32,166 bases of DNA, from contig JAQXHT010000051.1 in assembly GCA_029007415.1 (NCBI GenBank), positions 1-32,166 of the forward strand. Direction: 5' to 3'. The notes beneath the pieces are model-generated. The model saw nothing but the letters and a program-made list of their open reading frames with translations, did no database searches and had not been told where the DNA came from. This DNA is from a bacterium. GTDB taxonomy: Bacteria > Bacillota_I > Bacilli_A > RF39 > UBA660. Positions 10,178 to 18,607 of the stretch are shown here, piece by piece. The translations under genes were made by a program, and so were the position numbers. The stretch's first letter is position 1, and each line of letters starts with the position of its first letter.

Positions 10178-11536
10178 TTAAGCTTCTTCTAAGAAAGCAA
10201 TATAACCTTTATATGATTCATATAAATCAAGCTTACTAGTTACTTCGTATGGGGCATGCATACTAAGAACTGGTAGGCCACAATCGATTACTTCAACATT
10301 GTAATTAGCTAAGATGTAGGCGATTGTTCCACCACCGCCTTGGTCAACTTTACCTAACTCACCAAATTGATAAGTGATATTGTTATTATCCATTATATTT
10401 CTAAGTGTTGCGACAAATTCAGCATTAGCATCACTGCTACCACCTTTTCCTCCTGAACCAGTATATTTACAAAATGCTAAACCTCCTCCTAGATAAGCTT
10501 CATTATTTTTATTGCTAGCACTCTTATATAGTGGATCATATCCCGCTGTTACATCACAAGATAGCATCTTTGAATTAGATAATACTTTGCGATAAACTCC
10601 TTCTTTTTCATCTAGTAATAAGCAAATATCTGCAACAGTATTAACAAAGAAATGTGAATCCATTCCTGTTGAACCCATACTGCCAATTTCTTCTTTATCA
10701 GTGAAGATAACACAAGTTGTTTTTCTTGGATTAGTTACTTTTAACATAGCTTCTAAACAAGCATAAGAACAAGACCTATCATCTTGACCATACCCCATCA
10801 CCATACTGCGGTCAAATCCTAAATCTCTTGCAGGAAAAGCTGGTACTACTTCTAATTCACTAGAAATGAAGTCTTCTTCTTCAATATCATATTTATCTTT
10901 TAATATTGCTAAGATATTTTTCTTAACCGCTTCTTTTTCTTCACCTTTTAAGCTCTTACTTCCTACTAAGACATCTAAGTCTTCACCAGTTACCACAAGA
11001 GAAGCGGTCTTTTTCATTTGGTCTTTTGCTAGATGAATTAATAAATCTGTGATACCTAATACGGGGTCAGTCAAATCTTCACCAATATTTATTTTAATCT
11101 TGGTACCATCTTTTTTAATAACAACACCATGAAGTGCTAAAGGAATAGTAACCCATTGATATTTTTTAATACCACCATAGTAATGGGTATCAAGATAAGC
11201 TAAATTTTCTTCTTCATATAAAGGATGAAGCTTTAAATCAAGTCTTGGCGAATCAATATGAGCTCCTAAGATATTCATACCATTCTTGATATTTTCTTCA
11301 CCAATTACAAATAAGGCTACTGATTTACCACGATTACATAGATAAACTTTATCTCCTTTTGTTAAAGAAGTAACATCATCTAAATTTTTAAACCCTGCCT
11401 CCTCTGCTCTTGCAGTGATGTAGCTAGCACATTCTCTTTCTGTTTTACAACTAGTAATAAACTCTTTATAAGTATTACCTAGTTCCATTAAATCATTAAG
11501 TTCTTTTTCATTATATTTATCCCAATTATTTTTCAT
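10178..11536 (-). CDS. M18 family aminopeptidase
   Basis: ORF 10178..11599; LGAHIDSPRLDLK, FTDKEEIGSMGSTGMDS, SMHAPYEVTSKLD; ATG at 11536 preceded by GGAGGATAG is the likely start. Confidence 0.9.
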   Translation of the reverse strand: MKNNWDKYNEKELNDLMELGNTYKEFITSCKTERECASYITARAEEAGFKNLDDVTSLTKGDKVYLCNRGKSVALFVIGEENIKNGMNILGAHIDSPRLDLKLHPLYEEENLAYLDTHYYGGIKKYQWVTIPLALHGVVIKKDGTKIKINIGEDLTDPVLGITDLLIHLAKDQMKKTASLVVTGEDLDVLVGSKSLKGEEKEAVKKNILAILKDKYDIEEEDFISSELEVVPAFPARDLGFDRSMVMGYGQDDRSCSYACLEAMLKVTNPRKTTCVIFTDKEEIGSMGSTGMDSHFFVNTVADICLLLDEKEGVYRKVLSNSKMLSCDVTAGYDPLYKSASNKNNEAYLGGGLAFCKYTGSGGKGGSSDANAEFVATLRNIMDNNNITYQFGELGKVDQGGGGTIAYILANYNVEVIDCGLPVLSMHAPYEVTSKLDLYESYKGYIAFLEEA

Positions 11537-11671
11537 ATATCTATCCTCCACTATTAGTATAACAGAATAGTAAAAAAATAATAAAGAAGTTGTTAACATA
11601 TTTTGACATAATAAGTCTTAACTGGTATTAATCTTTTTTGAAAGACATATTTTGTTTATAGGTGATACCTT

Positions 11672-12766
11672 TTGAAAAAGTTTTTATTAGTACTTAGTCT
11701 TTTAACTATTATTTTTCCTTTGTATACTAAAGCTAGTGATACTGCTAGAAGTTCTATTGTTATGGATATAGATAGTGGTAGAGTTTTATATGAGAAGAAT
11801 GCGAATGAGAAGAGATTAATTGCTTCTACTACGAAGATTATGACTGCTCTTCTTGCTCTTGAATCTGGTAAATTAAACGAGATGGTAGAATCAAAAGAAG
11901 AGATATTAAAGATGTATGGAACTAGTATTTATCTCAGTCTGCACGAAAAGATGAGATTAGAAGATTTAGTTTATGGACTGTTACTTAGAAGTGGTAATGA
12001 TGCAGCGGTAGTTATTGCTACTTACCTCTCAGGTAGTGAAGAAGCTTTTGTTAAAGAGATGAATAAGAAAGCAAAAGAAATTGGAATGCTTAATACTACT
12101 TTTCAAAATGCTCATGGTTTAGATGAAGAGACACAAAACTATTCTACAGCACATGATATGGCCCTTTTATCTAGCTATGTTTATAAGAATTTTAAAAAAT
12201 ATCGTACAATTACTAAGACTTATAAATATCAGGTGCAAACTAAAGAGAAGAGCTATCTTTGGTATAACCGAAATAAACTTTTAAAGTCTTATGAATATTG
12301 TACTGGTGGAAAAAATGGTTACACTCCTAGTGCTGGTAAAACTTTAGTAACTACTGCTAGTAAGGATAGATTAAATCTAACTGTTGTAACACTAAAAGAT
12401 GGTGATGAATATAACACGCATAAAGAATTATATGAGTTAATGTTTAATAAGTATAAGTCTTATAAGTTAATTGATAAAGATAATTTTAATATTTATGATA
12501 AGAAGTTAAAAGATAAAGTCTATATTAATAAGAGTTTCACTTATCCTCTTACTGAAGAAGAAAAAAATCATATTGAAATAAAAACTAAAGTAGATACTAA
12601 TATTAAAAAAGGAAAGATTGGTTATATTAGTATTAAACTTTACAATAAAGAAATTGGTAACATTAAAATCTATTTAAAAGAAAAAAAGAGCCAGAAGAAA
12701 AAGCTCTTTGGATTTCTAAATGTTAGCAATATAAATTTATATATTTCTAGAAATATCTGCAATTGA
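11672..12766 (+). CDS. D-alanyl-D-alanine carboxypeptidase (PBP5/DacF-like, S11 peptidase)
   Basis: ORF (TTG start) with signal peptide; ASTTKIMTALLALE (SxxK), SGNDAAV (SxN), CTGGKNGYT (KTG-like). Confidence 0.9.
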   Translation: MKKFLLVLSLLTIIFPLYTKASDTARSSIVMDIDSGRVLYEKNANEKRLIASTTKIMTALLALESGKLNEMVESKEEILKMYGTSIYLSLHEKMRLEDLVYGLLLRSGNDAAVVIATYLSGSEEAFVKEMNKKAKEIGMLNTTFQNAHGLDEETQNYSTAHDMALLSSYVYKNFKKYRTITKTYKYQVQTKEKSYLWYNRNKLLKSYEYCTGGKNGYTPSAGKTLVTTASKDRLNLTVVTLKDGDEYNTHKELYELMFNKYKSYKLIDKDNFNIYDKKLKDKVYINKSFTYPLTEEEKNHIEIKTKVDTNIKKGKIGYISIKLYNKEIGNIKIYLKEKKSQKKKLFGFLNVSNINLYISRNICN

Positions 12767-13309
12767 TGTAAATTTAAAAGCCTTTAGTCCTATTTCATTA
12801 GCAGCAATAATATTTTTTTCTTTATCATCAAAAAATACAGTTTCTTCTTTATTTAAATTATATTTATCAAGTATTAGGTTATAAATGTCATAATCTGGTT
12901 TTAGTAAATGTTCTTGATAGGAATATACTCCTCCACTAAATATGTCATCTAAATTAATAACGCTATTTATATAATTGAAACTGTCTTCTGTTATATTTGT
13001 TAATAAAAACAATCTATAACCTTTCTTTTTTAGACTTTTTATGTATTCAAAATTATTTTTCATCAATGGATATGATTTACTTAAATTATCTTTTTCTAAA
13101 ATATATTTAATAATCGTAAATTCTTTATTATCTTTAAAACCATTTATATAATCCTGAACACTTATTTCTCCTAATAAACACTTTTTGAATGTTTTACCAT
13201 AAGTTATTTTATAGATATAGTCACAATTTTTACCTAATAACTTTTCAGTATTTTCTTTGCTATCATCAAAAAGTATACCGCCAATATCTAATATAATATT
13301 CTTAACCAT
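12737..13309 (-). CDS. HAD family hydrolase
   Basis: ORF; ILDIGGILFDDS, FLLTNITED, LKPDYDIYNLILDKY, VFFDDKEKNIIAA. Confidence 0.85.
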   Translation of the reverse strand: MVKNIILDIGGILFDDSKENTEKLLGKNCDYIYKITYGKTFKKCLLGEISVQDYINGFKDNKEFTIIKYILEKDNLSKSYPLMKNNFEYIKSLKKKGYRLFLLTNITEDSFNYINSVINLDDIFSGGVYSYQEHLLKPDYDIYNLILDKYNLNKEETVFFDDKEKNIIAANEIGLKAFKFTSIADISRNI

Positions 13310-13349
13310 AAATTTCTTCCTCTCAATGTATAGGAGCCATCTTTTGAAA

Positions 13350-13375
13350 AGTTATTCCAGTACACTGGAATAACT
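13350..13375 (-). terminator. Terminator downstream of the metallophosphoesterase gene
   Basis: agttattccag taca ctggaataact perfect inverted repeat with A/T runs. Confidence 0.65.
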
Positions 13376-13395
13376 TTTTTACATAACAATAGAAA

Positions 13396-14301
13396 TTATG
13401 AATTAATTTGATTAAGTCTAGTTAGATTAATAGCTGGTCTATCACAAAATCTAAAGTCGTAAACATTAACTCCTACACCACTAGTAATATAAAATTTAGT
13501 ATTGTTAATTTCATAATAACCATCTTTATATTTCTCAGCTCCTTCTCTAGTTAACAAACTACCAATCAAAGGAAGTCTTACCTCTCCTAAATGAGAATGT
13601 CCAGCGAATGCTAAATCGATGTTACTGTATCTTGCTAAAACATCATCTAAAGAATCTGGCTTATGAGTCATTAAGATAGAATAAATATTATCAGTTTTTC
13701 CTTCACTACTATAATAAGCAAGTAAAGTATCTAAGTTTTCTTTATCACTATTAAGTCCCATCAGAAGAATAACATCATCTTTTCGATAGATTAAATCATA
13801 ACTATTATCCAAGATAGTAAACCCTACATCTTTTAAAATAAGACTTGCTTGTTCTGTATCATTTTCTCCTAAAACTGCATATTTTAAACTGCTAGATGAT
13901 AATTTCTTTAACTCTTTAATTAATTCTTCCCTTTTTTTAGAATCAATACTTTCACCATTTAATAAATCACCTGTAAAAAGTAATAAATCAGGTTTACTTC
14001 TATTTATTAGGTCAACTGTTTCTCTTACCATTTCGATAGAAGCATCATGCAAATCAGAGAATGTTACTATTTTATAACCGTGAAAAGAAGTAGTTATCTT
14101 ACTACTTTCTACTCTATCTTCTTTTACTAACATTTTAACTGTTCCAATTTTTGTGACATACAAAAAGAAAGAAAAAGAAGCAACTAATATAATAATAATT
14201 ATGAGAACAATTCTTTTAATAATCTTTATTTGATGTTCTTTTTCTTCATCTTTAATTATTTCTAATTGTTTCTCCTTATTTAGCTCGCTTCTTTTATCCA
14301 T
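13396..14301 (-). CDS. Membrane-anchored metallophosphoesterase
   Basis: ORF; TFSDLHDASIE, LLLFTGDLLNG, LGENDTE, LMTHKPDS, FAGHSHLGEVRLP. Confidence 0.88.
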   Translation of the reverse strand: MDKRSELNKEKQLEIIKDEEKEHQIKIIKRIVLIIIIILVASFSFFLYVTKIGTVKMLVKEDRVESSKITTSFHGYKIVTFSDLHDASIEMVRETVDLINRSKPDLLLFTGDLLNGESIDSKKREELIKELKKLSSSSLKYAVLGENDTEQASLILKDVGFTILDNSYDLIYRKDDVILLMGLNSDKENLDTLLAYYSSEGKTDNIYSILMTHKPDSLDDVLARYSNIDLAFAGHSHLGEVRLPLIGSLLTREGAEKYKDGYYEINNTKFYITSGVGVNVYDFRFCDRPAINLTRLNQINS

Positions 14302-14371
14302 AATATCATACCCTTTTCTAAATTATATCAAGAAAATCTCTTTTCGTACACTTAATTTTCCTATAATTCTT

Positions 14372-17320
14372 TTATATGATTTCTTCTTTATTTTCAATTG
14401 CTACTCTAACTAGTTTTGAAACTCCTGACTCTTGCATCGTAATTCCATATAGAGTATCAGCATATTCCATCGTTTTCTTTTTATGGGTGATAATTAAAAA
14501 CTGGGTTTTATTTTTATAATGTTCTAGATATTTACCAAACTGAGTAACATTTGCTTCATCTAAAGCAGCTTCTACCTCATCAAAAATACAGAATGGTACT
14601 TTTCTAATATTTAATATTGCAAATAACAAACTAATAGCAGTTAGAGTTTTTTCACCACCTGATAATAGTTGAATAGTTGATAGTTTTTTTCCTGGTGGTG
14701 AAGCGATTATCTCAATACCCGTTGTTAATAAATCATCTGGATTAGTTAGTTTTAAGTCAGCACTTCCACCATGAAACATCTTAGAGAAAACTATTTTAAA
14801 TTCTTCTTTAATTTCTTCAAAAGTCTTTAAGAATTCATCTTTCATTACTTGGTCTAGTTCTCCCATTATCTCTAATAAAGTTCCTTCTGCTTTTTCCAAG
14901 TCTTCTTTTTGATGTAGTAAAAATTCATATCTTGTCTTTACTCTATCATACTCTTCTATCGCTTGTAAGTTAACCATACCTAAATCTTTAATAATCATTT
15001 TATATTGATTAACTAGCTTTCTTGATTCTTCTACTTCTTCTGTTAATTGATAATCATTTCTAGCTTTTTCATAAGTCATTGTATATTCTTCTGATAAAGT
15101 TTGTAAATAACTATTAAGTTTAATATCAATTCTTGATAATTCTATTTCCAAGTTTTTCATTGTATCTTGTTTTTTCTTTAGAATTCTACCTTCATAAGTA
15201 TCTTCATCTTCAAAGCTAGCAATGTTACTTTTAAGAGTTTTTAATTTATTATCAAGAAAACTCTTCTTTTGTTCAAGTTTTTCCTTATAGGTACTCTTCT
15301 TATAGAAAGCTTCAATTAGTTCTTTTTCTTTTTCATCAAAACTATCAGTGGAAGCTTCTAATCTTTTAATTGATTCATTTTTTCTAGTAAGACTTTGTTT
15401 TAATTCACTATATCTTTTTTCCTTTTCAGTAATAGTATCTTTAATGCTTTCTAGCTCTTTAGCTAGATTATAGTAAATATCTTCAATTGTAGTAATTTTC
15501 TCTTCTGTTTCTTTAATATCTAATAATACTTTACTCCTTGATTTAGTTAGTGCTTGATAAGTTCTCCGTAAAGACTCTATTTCTTGTCTTATCATTACAG
15601 AACTTCTTCCTTTATAGAAAGTTCCACCCGTCATAGAACCACCTGAGTTGATAACATCACCATCAAGAGTTACTATTTTATAGCGATTAGCAGTGTATCT
15701 TGCTATTTGAATAGCACTATCCATATCTTTAGCTAAGACAACAAGACCAAATTGGTTATAAATTACATCTTTATATTTTTCTTCGGTTTTAATTTTATCT
15801 GCTAAGATACCACAATAACCATTAACTTTTTCTAACTGACTTTTTACTTCTACCGGAATATATCGTGGTTTAATGACTGTCAAAGGGAAGAAAGTTGCTC
15901 TTCCTTTCTTTTTATTTTTTAAGTTTGCAATTGCTTCTTTAGCACAAGTTTCATCTTTTACTAAGACAAAGTTTTTACTAGCTGCTATGGCTATATCTAA
16001 AGCTTTAGCATAAATATCATCAGTTGTAACAACATTACCAATCGTATCATAGATTCCTTTTAGCGATTCTTCTTTTAAAATATAGCGAATAACTTCTGGT
16101 AGATTAGAACCCTTCTCTTCTTCACTTACTAAAAAGTTAATCTTATTCTTATAGCTCAACTGGTCTTGATCTATTTTACTATATTCACTTAGGTAGTTTT
16201 TCTTAGCTATTTTAGTTGAATCTAATTCTTTCTTTTTAGTTGTTACTTCTTCTTCTTTTTCTTTTACTTCTTCTTTTAAGTTTGTAAGTTCTTCTTCTAA
16301 AAGTGCTAGTTCTTTTTTATCTTTCGATTGTTCTGTTAAAAGAAGACGTAACTCTTCTTCGCTTTCTCCTTTTTCTTTTTTACTACGTTCTAGTTTAAAT
16401 AGTTCTAAACTTCCTTCTTGTCTTACAACTTCCTCAGCAGTTTTTATTAATTCATTCTGAACAAAAGTTATTTCTTTTTGTAGTTCATCTTCTTCTTGTT
16501 TAAACTTTAAAAGCTTACTATCTCTGACATTTTCTTCTTTTAATGCTAAAGATATTTCTTCATCTAACCTATGTTTTTCTTCTTTTTTTAGTTTTTCTTC
16601 TTCTGTTAAATGATATATGTCATAAGCAAGTAATGCTATTTCTAAAGATTCTAACTTTTTCTTATATTCTAAATATTTTTTAGCTTCTTCGCTTTGTCTT
16701 TTCAAAGGAGTTACTTGTAGTTCTAACTCCGTTATAATATCTTGCACTCTATCTAAGGCTTCATGAGTACGGTCTAATTTTCTTAAAGCTTCTTCTTTTC
16801 GTTTCTTGTATTTTAAGATACTAGCAGCTTCTTCAAAGATAAGACGTCGTTCATCTTTACTTTCACTTAGTATCTTTTGTACTTCACCTTGACCAATGAT
16901 ATTGAAGGACTCTCTTCCAATACCACTATCTAAAAATAGATTTAAAATATCTTTCAAACGACATTTTTGATTATTCAAAAAGTATTCATTTTCACTACTT
17001 CTAAATACACGTCTTTTAATTGATACTTCTGTATAAGGTATTGGTAAATAATGATCATTATTATCAAAAACAAGTTCCACCGAAGCGACATTTTTCATTT
17101 TTCTTGAAGCACTTCCGACAAAGATGACGTCACTCATAGCGCCGTCACCTCTTAAAGTTTTAACTGATTGTTCTCCTAAAACCCATCGAACCGCATCAAC
17201 GATATTACTTTTTCCACTACCATTCGGTCCAACAATACAGGTCGTTTCATCATTTAATACTATATCTATTTTATCAGCAAATGATTTAAAACCATTCACT
17301 ACTATTTCTTTTAAATACAT
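14372..17320 (-). CDS. smc: Chromosome segregation SMC protein
   Basis: ORF 982 aa; GPNGSGKSNIVDAVRWVLGEQS Walker A, coiled coils, hinge, LLSGGEKTLTAISLLFAI, FCIFDEVEAALDEANV. Confidence 0.96.
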   Translation of the reverse strand: MYLKEIVVNGFKSFADKIDIVLNDETTCIVGPNGSGKSNIVDAVRWVLGEQSVKTLRGDGAMSDVIFVGSASRKMKNVASVELVFDNNDHYLPIPYTEVSIKRRVFRSSENEYFLNNQKCRLKDILNLFLDSGIGRESFNIIGQGEVQKILSESKDERRLIFEEAASILKYKKRKEEALRKLDRTHEALDRVQDIITELELQVTPLKRQSEEAKKYLEYKKKLESLEIALLAYDIYHLTEEEKLKKEEKHRLDEEISLALKEENVRDSKLLKFKQEEDELQKEITFVQNELIKTAEEVVRQEGSLELFKLERSKKEKGESEEELRLLLTEQSKDKKELALLEEELTNLKEEVKEKEEEVTTKKKELDSTKIAKKNYLSEYSKIDQDQLSYKNKINFLVSEEEKGSNLPEVIRYILKEESLKGIYDTIGNVVTTDDIYAKALDIAIAASKNFVLVKDETCAKEAIANLKNKKKGRATFFPLTVIKPRYIPVEVKSQLEKVNGYCGILADKIKTEEKYKDVIYNQFGLVVLAKDMDSAIQIARYTANRYKIVTLDGDVINSGGSMTGGTFYKGRSSVMIRQEIESLRRTYQALTKSRSKVLLDIKETEEKITTIEDIYYNLAKELESIKDTITEKEKRYSELKQSLTRKNESIKRLEASTDSFDEKEKELIEAFYKKSTYKEKLEQKKSFLDNKLKTLKSNIASFEDEDTYEGRILKKKQDTMKNLEIELSRIDIKLNSYLQTLSEEYTMTYEKARNDYQLTEEVEESRKLVNQYKMIIKDLGMVNLQAIEEYDRVKTRYEFLLHQKEDLEKAEGTLLEIMGELDQVMKDEFLKTFEEIKEEFKIVFSKMFHGGSADLKLTNPDDLLTTGIEIIASPPGKKLSTIQLLSGGEKTLTAISLLFAILNIRKVPFCIFDEVEAALDEANVTQFGKYLEHYKNKTQFLIITHKKKTMEYADTLYGITMQESGVSKLVRVAIENKEEII

Positions 17321-17454
17321 ATCTTACACCTACATTTTCTATATAGATTTTACCAAATTATAAGGTATTTAACAAGGAGTTTAGACTATATAACGGTAAA
17401 TACTATATTTTTGAAAAGTTAATTTTTATTTGATGTAAAGACTATTTCTTTTTG

Positions 17455-17536
17455 CTATTATTTAAAGTTACTTAGATTAATTTCTCTAATCATATTACTA
17501 TCCACTTTATTAGTACTATCAATAATAGATAATAAA
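17455..17536 (+). pseudogene. Decayed copy of a 30-aa hydrophobic peptide ORF (toxin-like copy A)
   Basis: ttaaagttacttagattaatttctctaatcatattactatccactttattagtactatca matches the two intact copies but lacks the MKTKTF start, RBS and promoter. Confidence 0.6.
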
Positions 17537-17641
17537 AAGGCACTCTTCATCAAGATAGAGTGTCACCCAAAATCTTTTTGAAGGAGACATTCACTACCAA
17601 ATAAATGTTCCTATTTTTTTATGTTATGCAAGTTCTCTTGC
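17535..17641 (-). ncRNA. Candidate antisense/antitoxin RNA A (convergent to peptide ORF A)
   Basis: Minus-strand -35 TTGTTA, 17-bp spacer, extended -10 TGCTAATAT (17649-17654); 5' hairpin GCAAG-AGAA-CTTGC; ends in GACACTC..GAGTGCCTTTTTAT terminator. Confidence 0.5.
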
Positions 17642-17728
17642 TACATACATATTAGCACAACACTTATCATTTAACAAGGCATTTTGCTACGAGAAAAGTT
17701 CAAATATTAAAAAGTGTTATCTATTCAA

Positions 17729-17757
17729 TTGGTTAATTATCTTATCTATGTTATTAT
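17729..17757 (+). promoter_or_regulatory. Promoter of peptide ORF B
   Basis: TTGGTT - 17 bp - extended -10 TGTTATTAT. Confidence 0.55.
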
Positions 17758-17789
17758 CTTTAACAGGAACATTTATAGATGAGTGTCAT

Positions 17790-17816
17790 CCTTCTTATAT
17801 AAAACATATAAGGAGG
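17790..17816 (+). promoter_or_regulatory. Shine-Dalgarno-sequestering hairpin, copy B
   Basis: ccttcttatat-aaaac-atataaggagg: 11-bp stem with one G-U, containing the SD of the 17826 ORF. Confidence 0.6.
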
Positions 17817-17825
17817 TGGTGATTT

Positions 17826-17918
17826 ATGAAAACTAAGACTTTTATTCTAAAATTTCTTAGATTAATTTCATTAATCTTACTACTATCCACCTTATTGGTA
17901 CTAGCAGTAAAAAACTAA
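17826..17918 (+). CDS. 30-aa hydrophobic peptide, candidate type I toxin (copy B): MKTKTFILKFLRLISLILLLSTLLVLAVKN
   Basis: ORF absent from the supplied track because of its size; strong SD aaggaggtggtgattt; near-identical peptide repeated at 18209. Confidence 0.65.
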   Translation: MKTKTFILKFLRLISLILLLSTLLVLAVKN

Positions 17919-18025
17919 AACAAAGACACTCTTCATTAAAGTAGAGTGTCAACAACAAACTTTGAAGGAGACATTCACTACCAAATAAATGTTCCTCTTT
18001 TTTATTTTATGCAAATTTATTTGCT
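17919..18025 (-). ncRNA. Candidate antisense/antitoxin RNA B
   Basis: Minus-strand TTGTTA - 17 bp - TGCTAATAT (atatta at 18032-18037); 5' hairpin GCAAA-TAAA-TTTGC; terminates in the hairpin shared with ORF B. Confidence 0.5.
17925..17950. terminator. Shared bidirectional terminator, copy B
   Basis: gacactcttcattaaagtagagtgtc, 8-bp stem. Confidence 0.6.
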
Positions 18026-18111
18026 ACATACATATTAGCACAATACTAACTTATTAACAAGTAATTTTACTACGGAAAAAGTTTAAATATTTAAAAGTAT
18101 TATCTATTTAA

Positions 18112-18140
18112 TTGGTTAATTACTATATCTATGTTATTAT
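18112..18140 (+). promoter_or_regulatory. Promoter of peptide ORF C
   Basis: TTGGTT - 17 bp - extended -10 TGTTATTAT, same as copy B. Confidence 0.55.
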
Positions 18141-18171
18141 CAATAACAGGAACATTTATAGCTGAGTGTCA

Positions 18172-18201
18172 ACCTCCTGTCACAAAAAATAGCAAGGAGG
18201 T
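18172..18201 (+). promoter_or_regulatory. Shine-Dalgarno-sequestering hairpin, copy C
   Basis: acctcct ... aggaggt, 7-bp perfect stem masking the SD; sequence differs from copy B but pairing is preserved. Confidence 0.6.
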
Positions 18202-18208
18202 AGATAGA

Positions 18209-18301
18209 ATGAAAACTAAAACTTTTATTTTAAAGTTACTTAGACTAATTTCACTAATCTTGTTACTATCTACTTTATTAGTATTATCAATAAATAGATA
18301 A
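18209..18301 (+). CDS. 30-aa hydrophobic peptide, candidate type I toxin (copy C): MKTKTFILKLLRLISLILLLSTLLVLSINR
   Basis: ORF with SD aaggaggtagata; paralogous to 17826..17918. Confidence 0.65.
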   Translation: MKTKTFILKLLRLISLILLLSTLLVLSINR

Positions 18302-18407
18302 TAAAAAGGCACTCTTCATTAAAGTAGAGTGTCAACAAAACATTATGAGGTGACATTCACTTCCAAATAAATGTTCCTCTTTTTTATTTTATGCAAATTC
18401 ATTTGCT
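18302..18407 (-). ncRNA. Candidate antisense/antitoxin RNA C
   Basis: Minus-strand TTGTTA - 17 bp - TGCTAATAT (atatta at 18414-18419); 5' hairpin GCAAA-TGAA-TTTGC; shared terminator ggcactcttcattaaagtagagtgtc (18308-18333). Confidence 0.5.
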
Positions 18408-18568
18408 ACATACATATTAGCATAATACTAACTTATTAACAAGTAATTTTACTACGAGAAATACTATAACTTTTTTCTTTATCATTTTAAAATATATTAC
18501 GAAAGAAAGTAATATCACATTTTTCCATTACGTTACTATTTCTAACATATTTTGTATATAATTAAAAG

Positions 18569-18595
18569 ACACTCTTCATAGAATAGAGAGTGCCA
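18569..18595 (-). terminator. Terminator downstream of obgE, same family as the toxin-locus terminators
   Basis: gacactcttcatagaatagagagtgcc. Confidence 0.5.
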
Positions 18596-18607
18596 AATAA
18601 AATTTAA

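Noticed and set aside
17124-17363. Plus-strand ORF antisense to smc N-terminus
   Set aside because: Shadow ORF over the Walker A-coding region.
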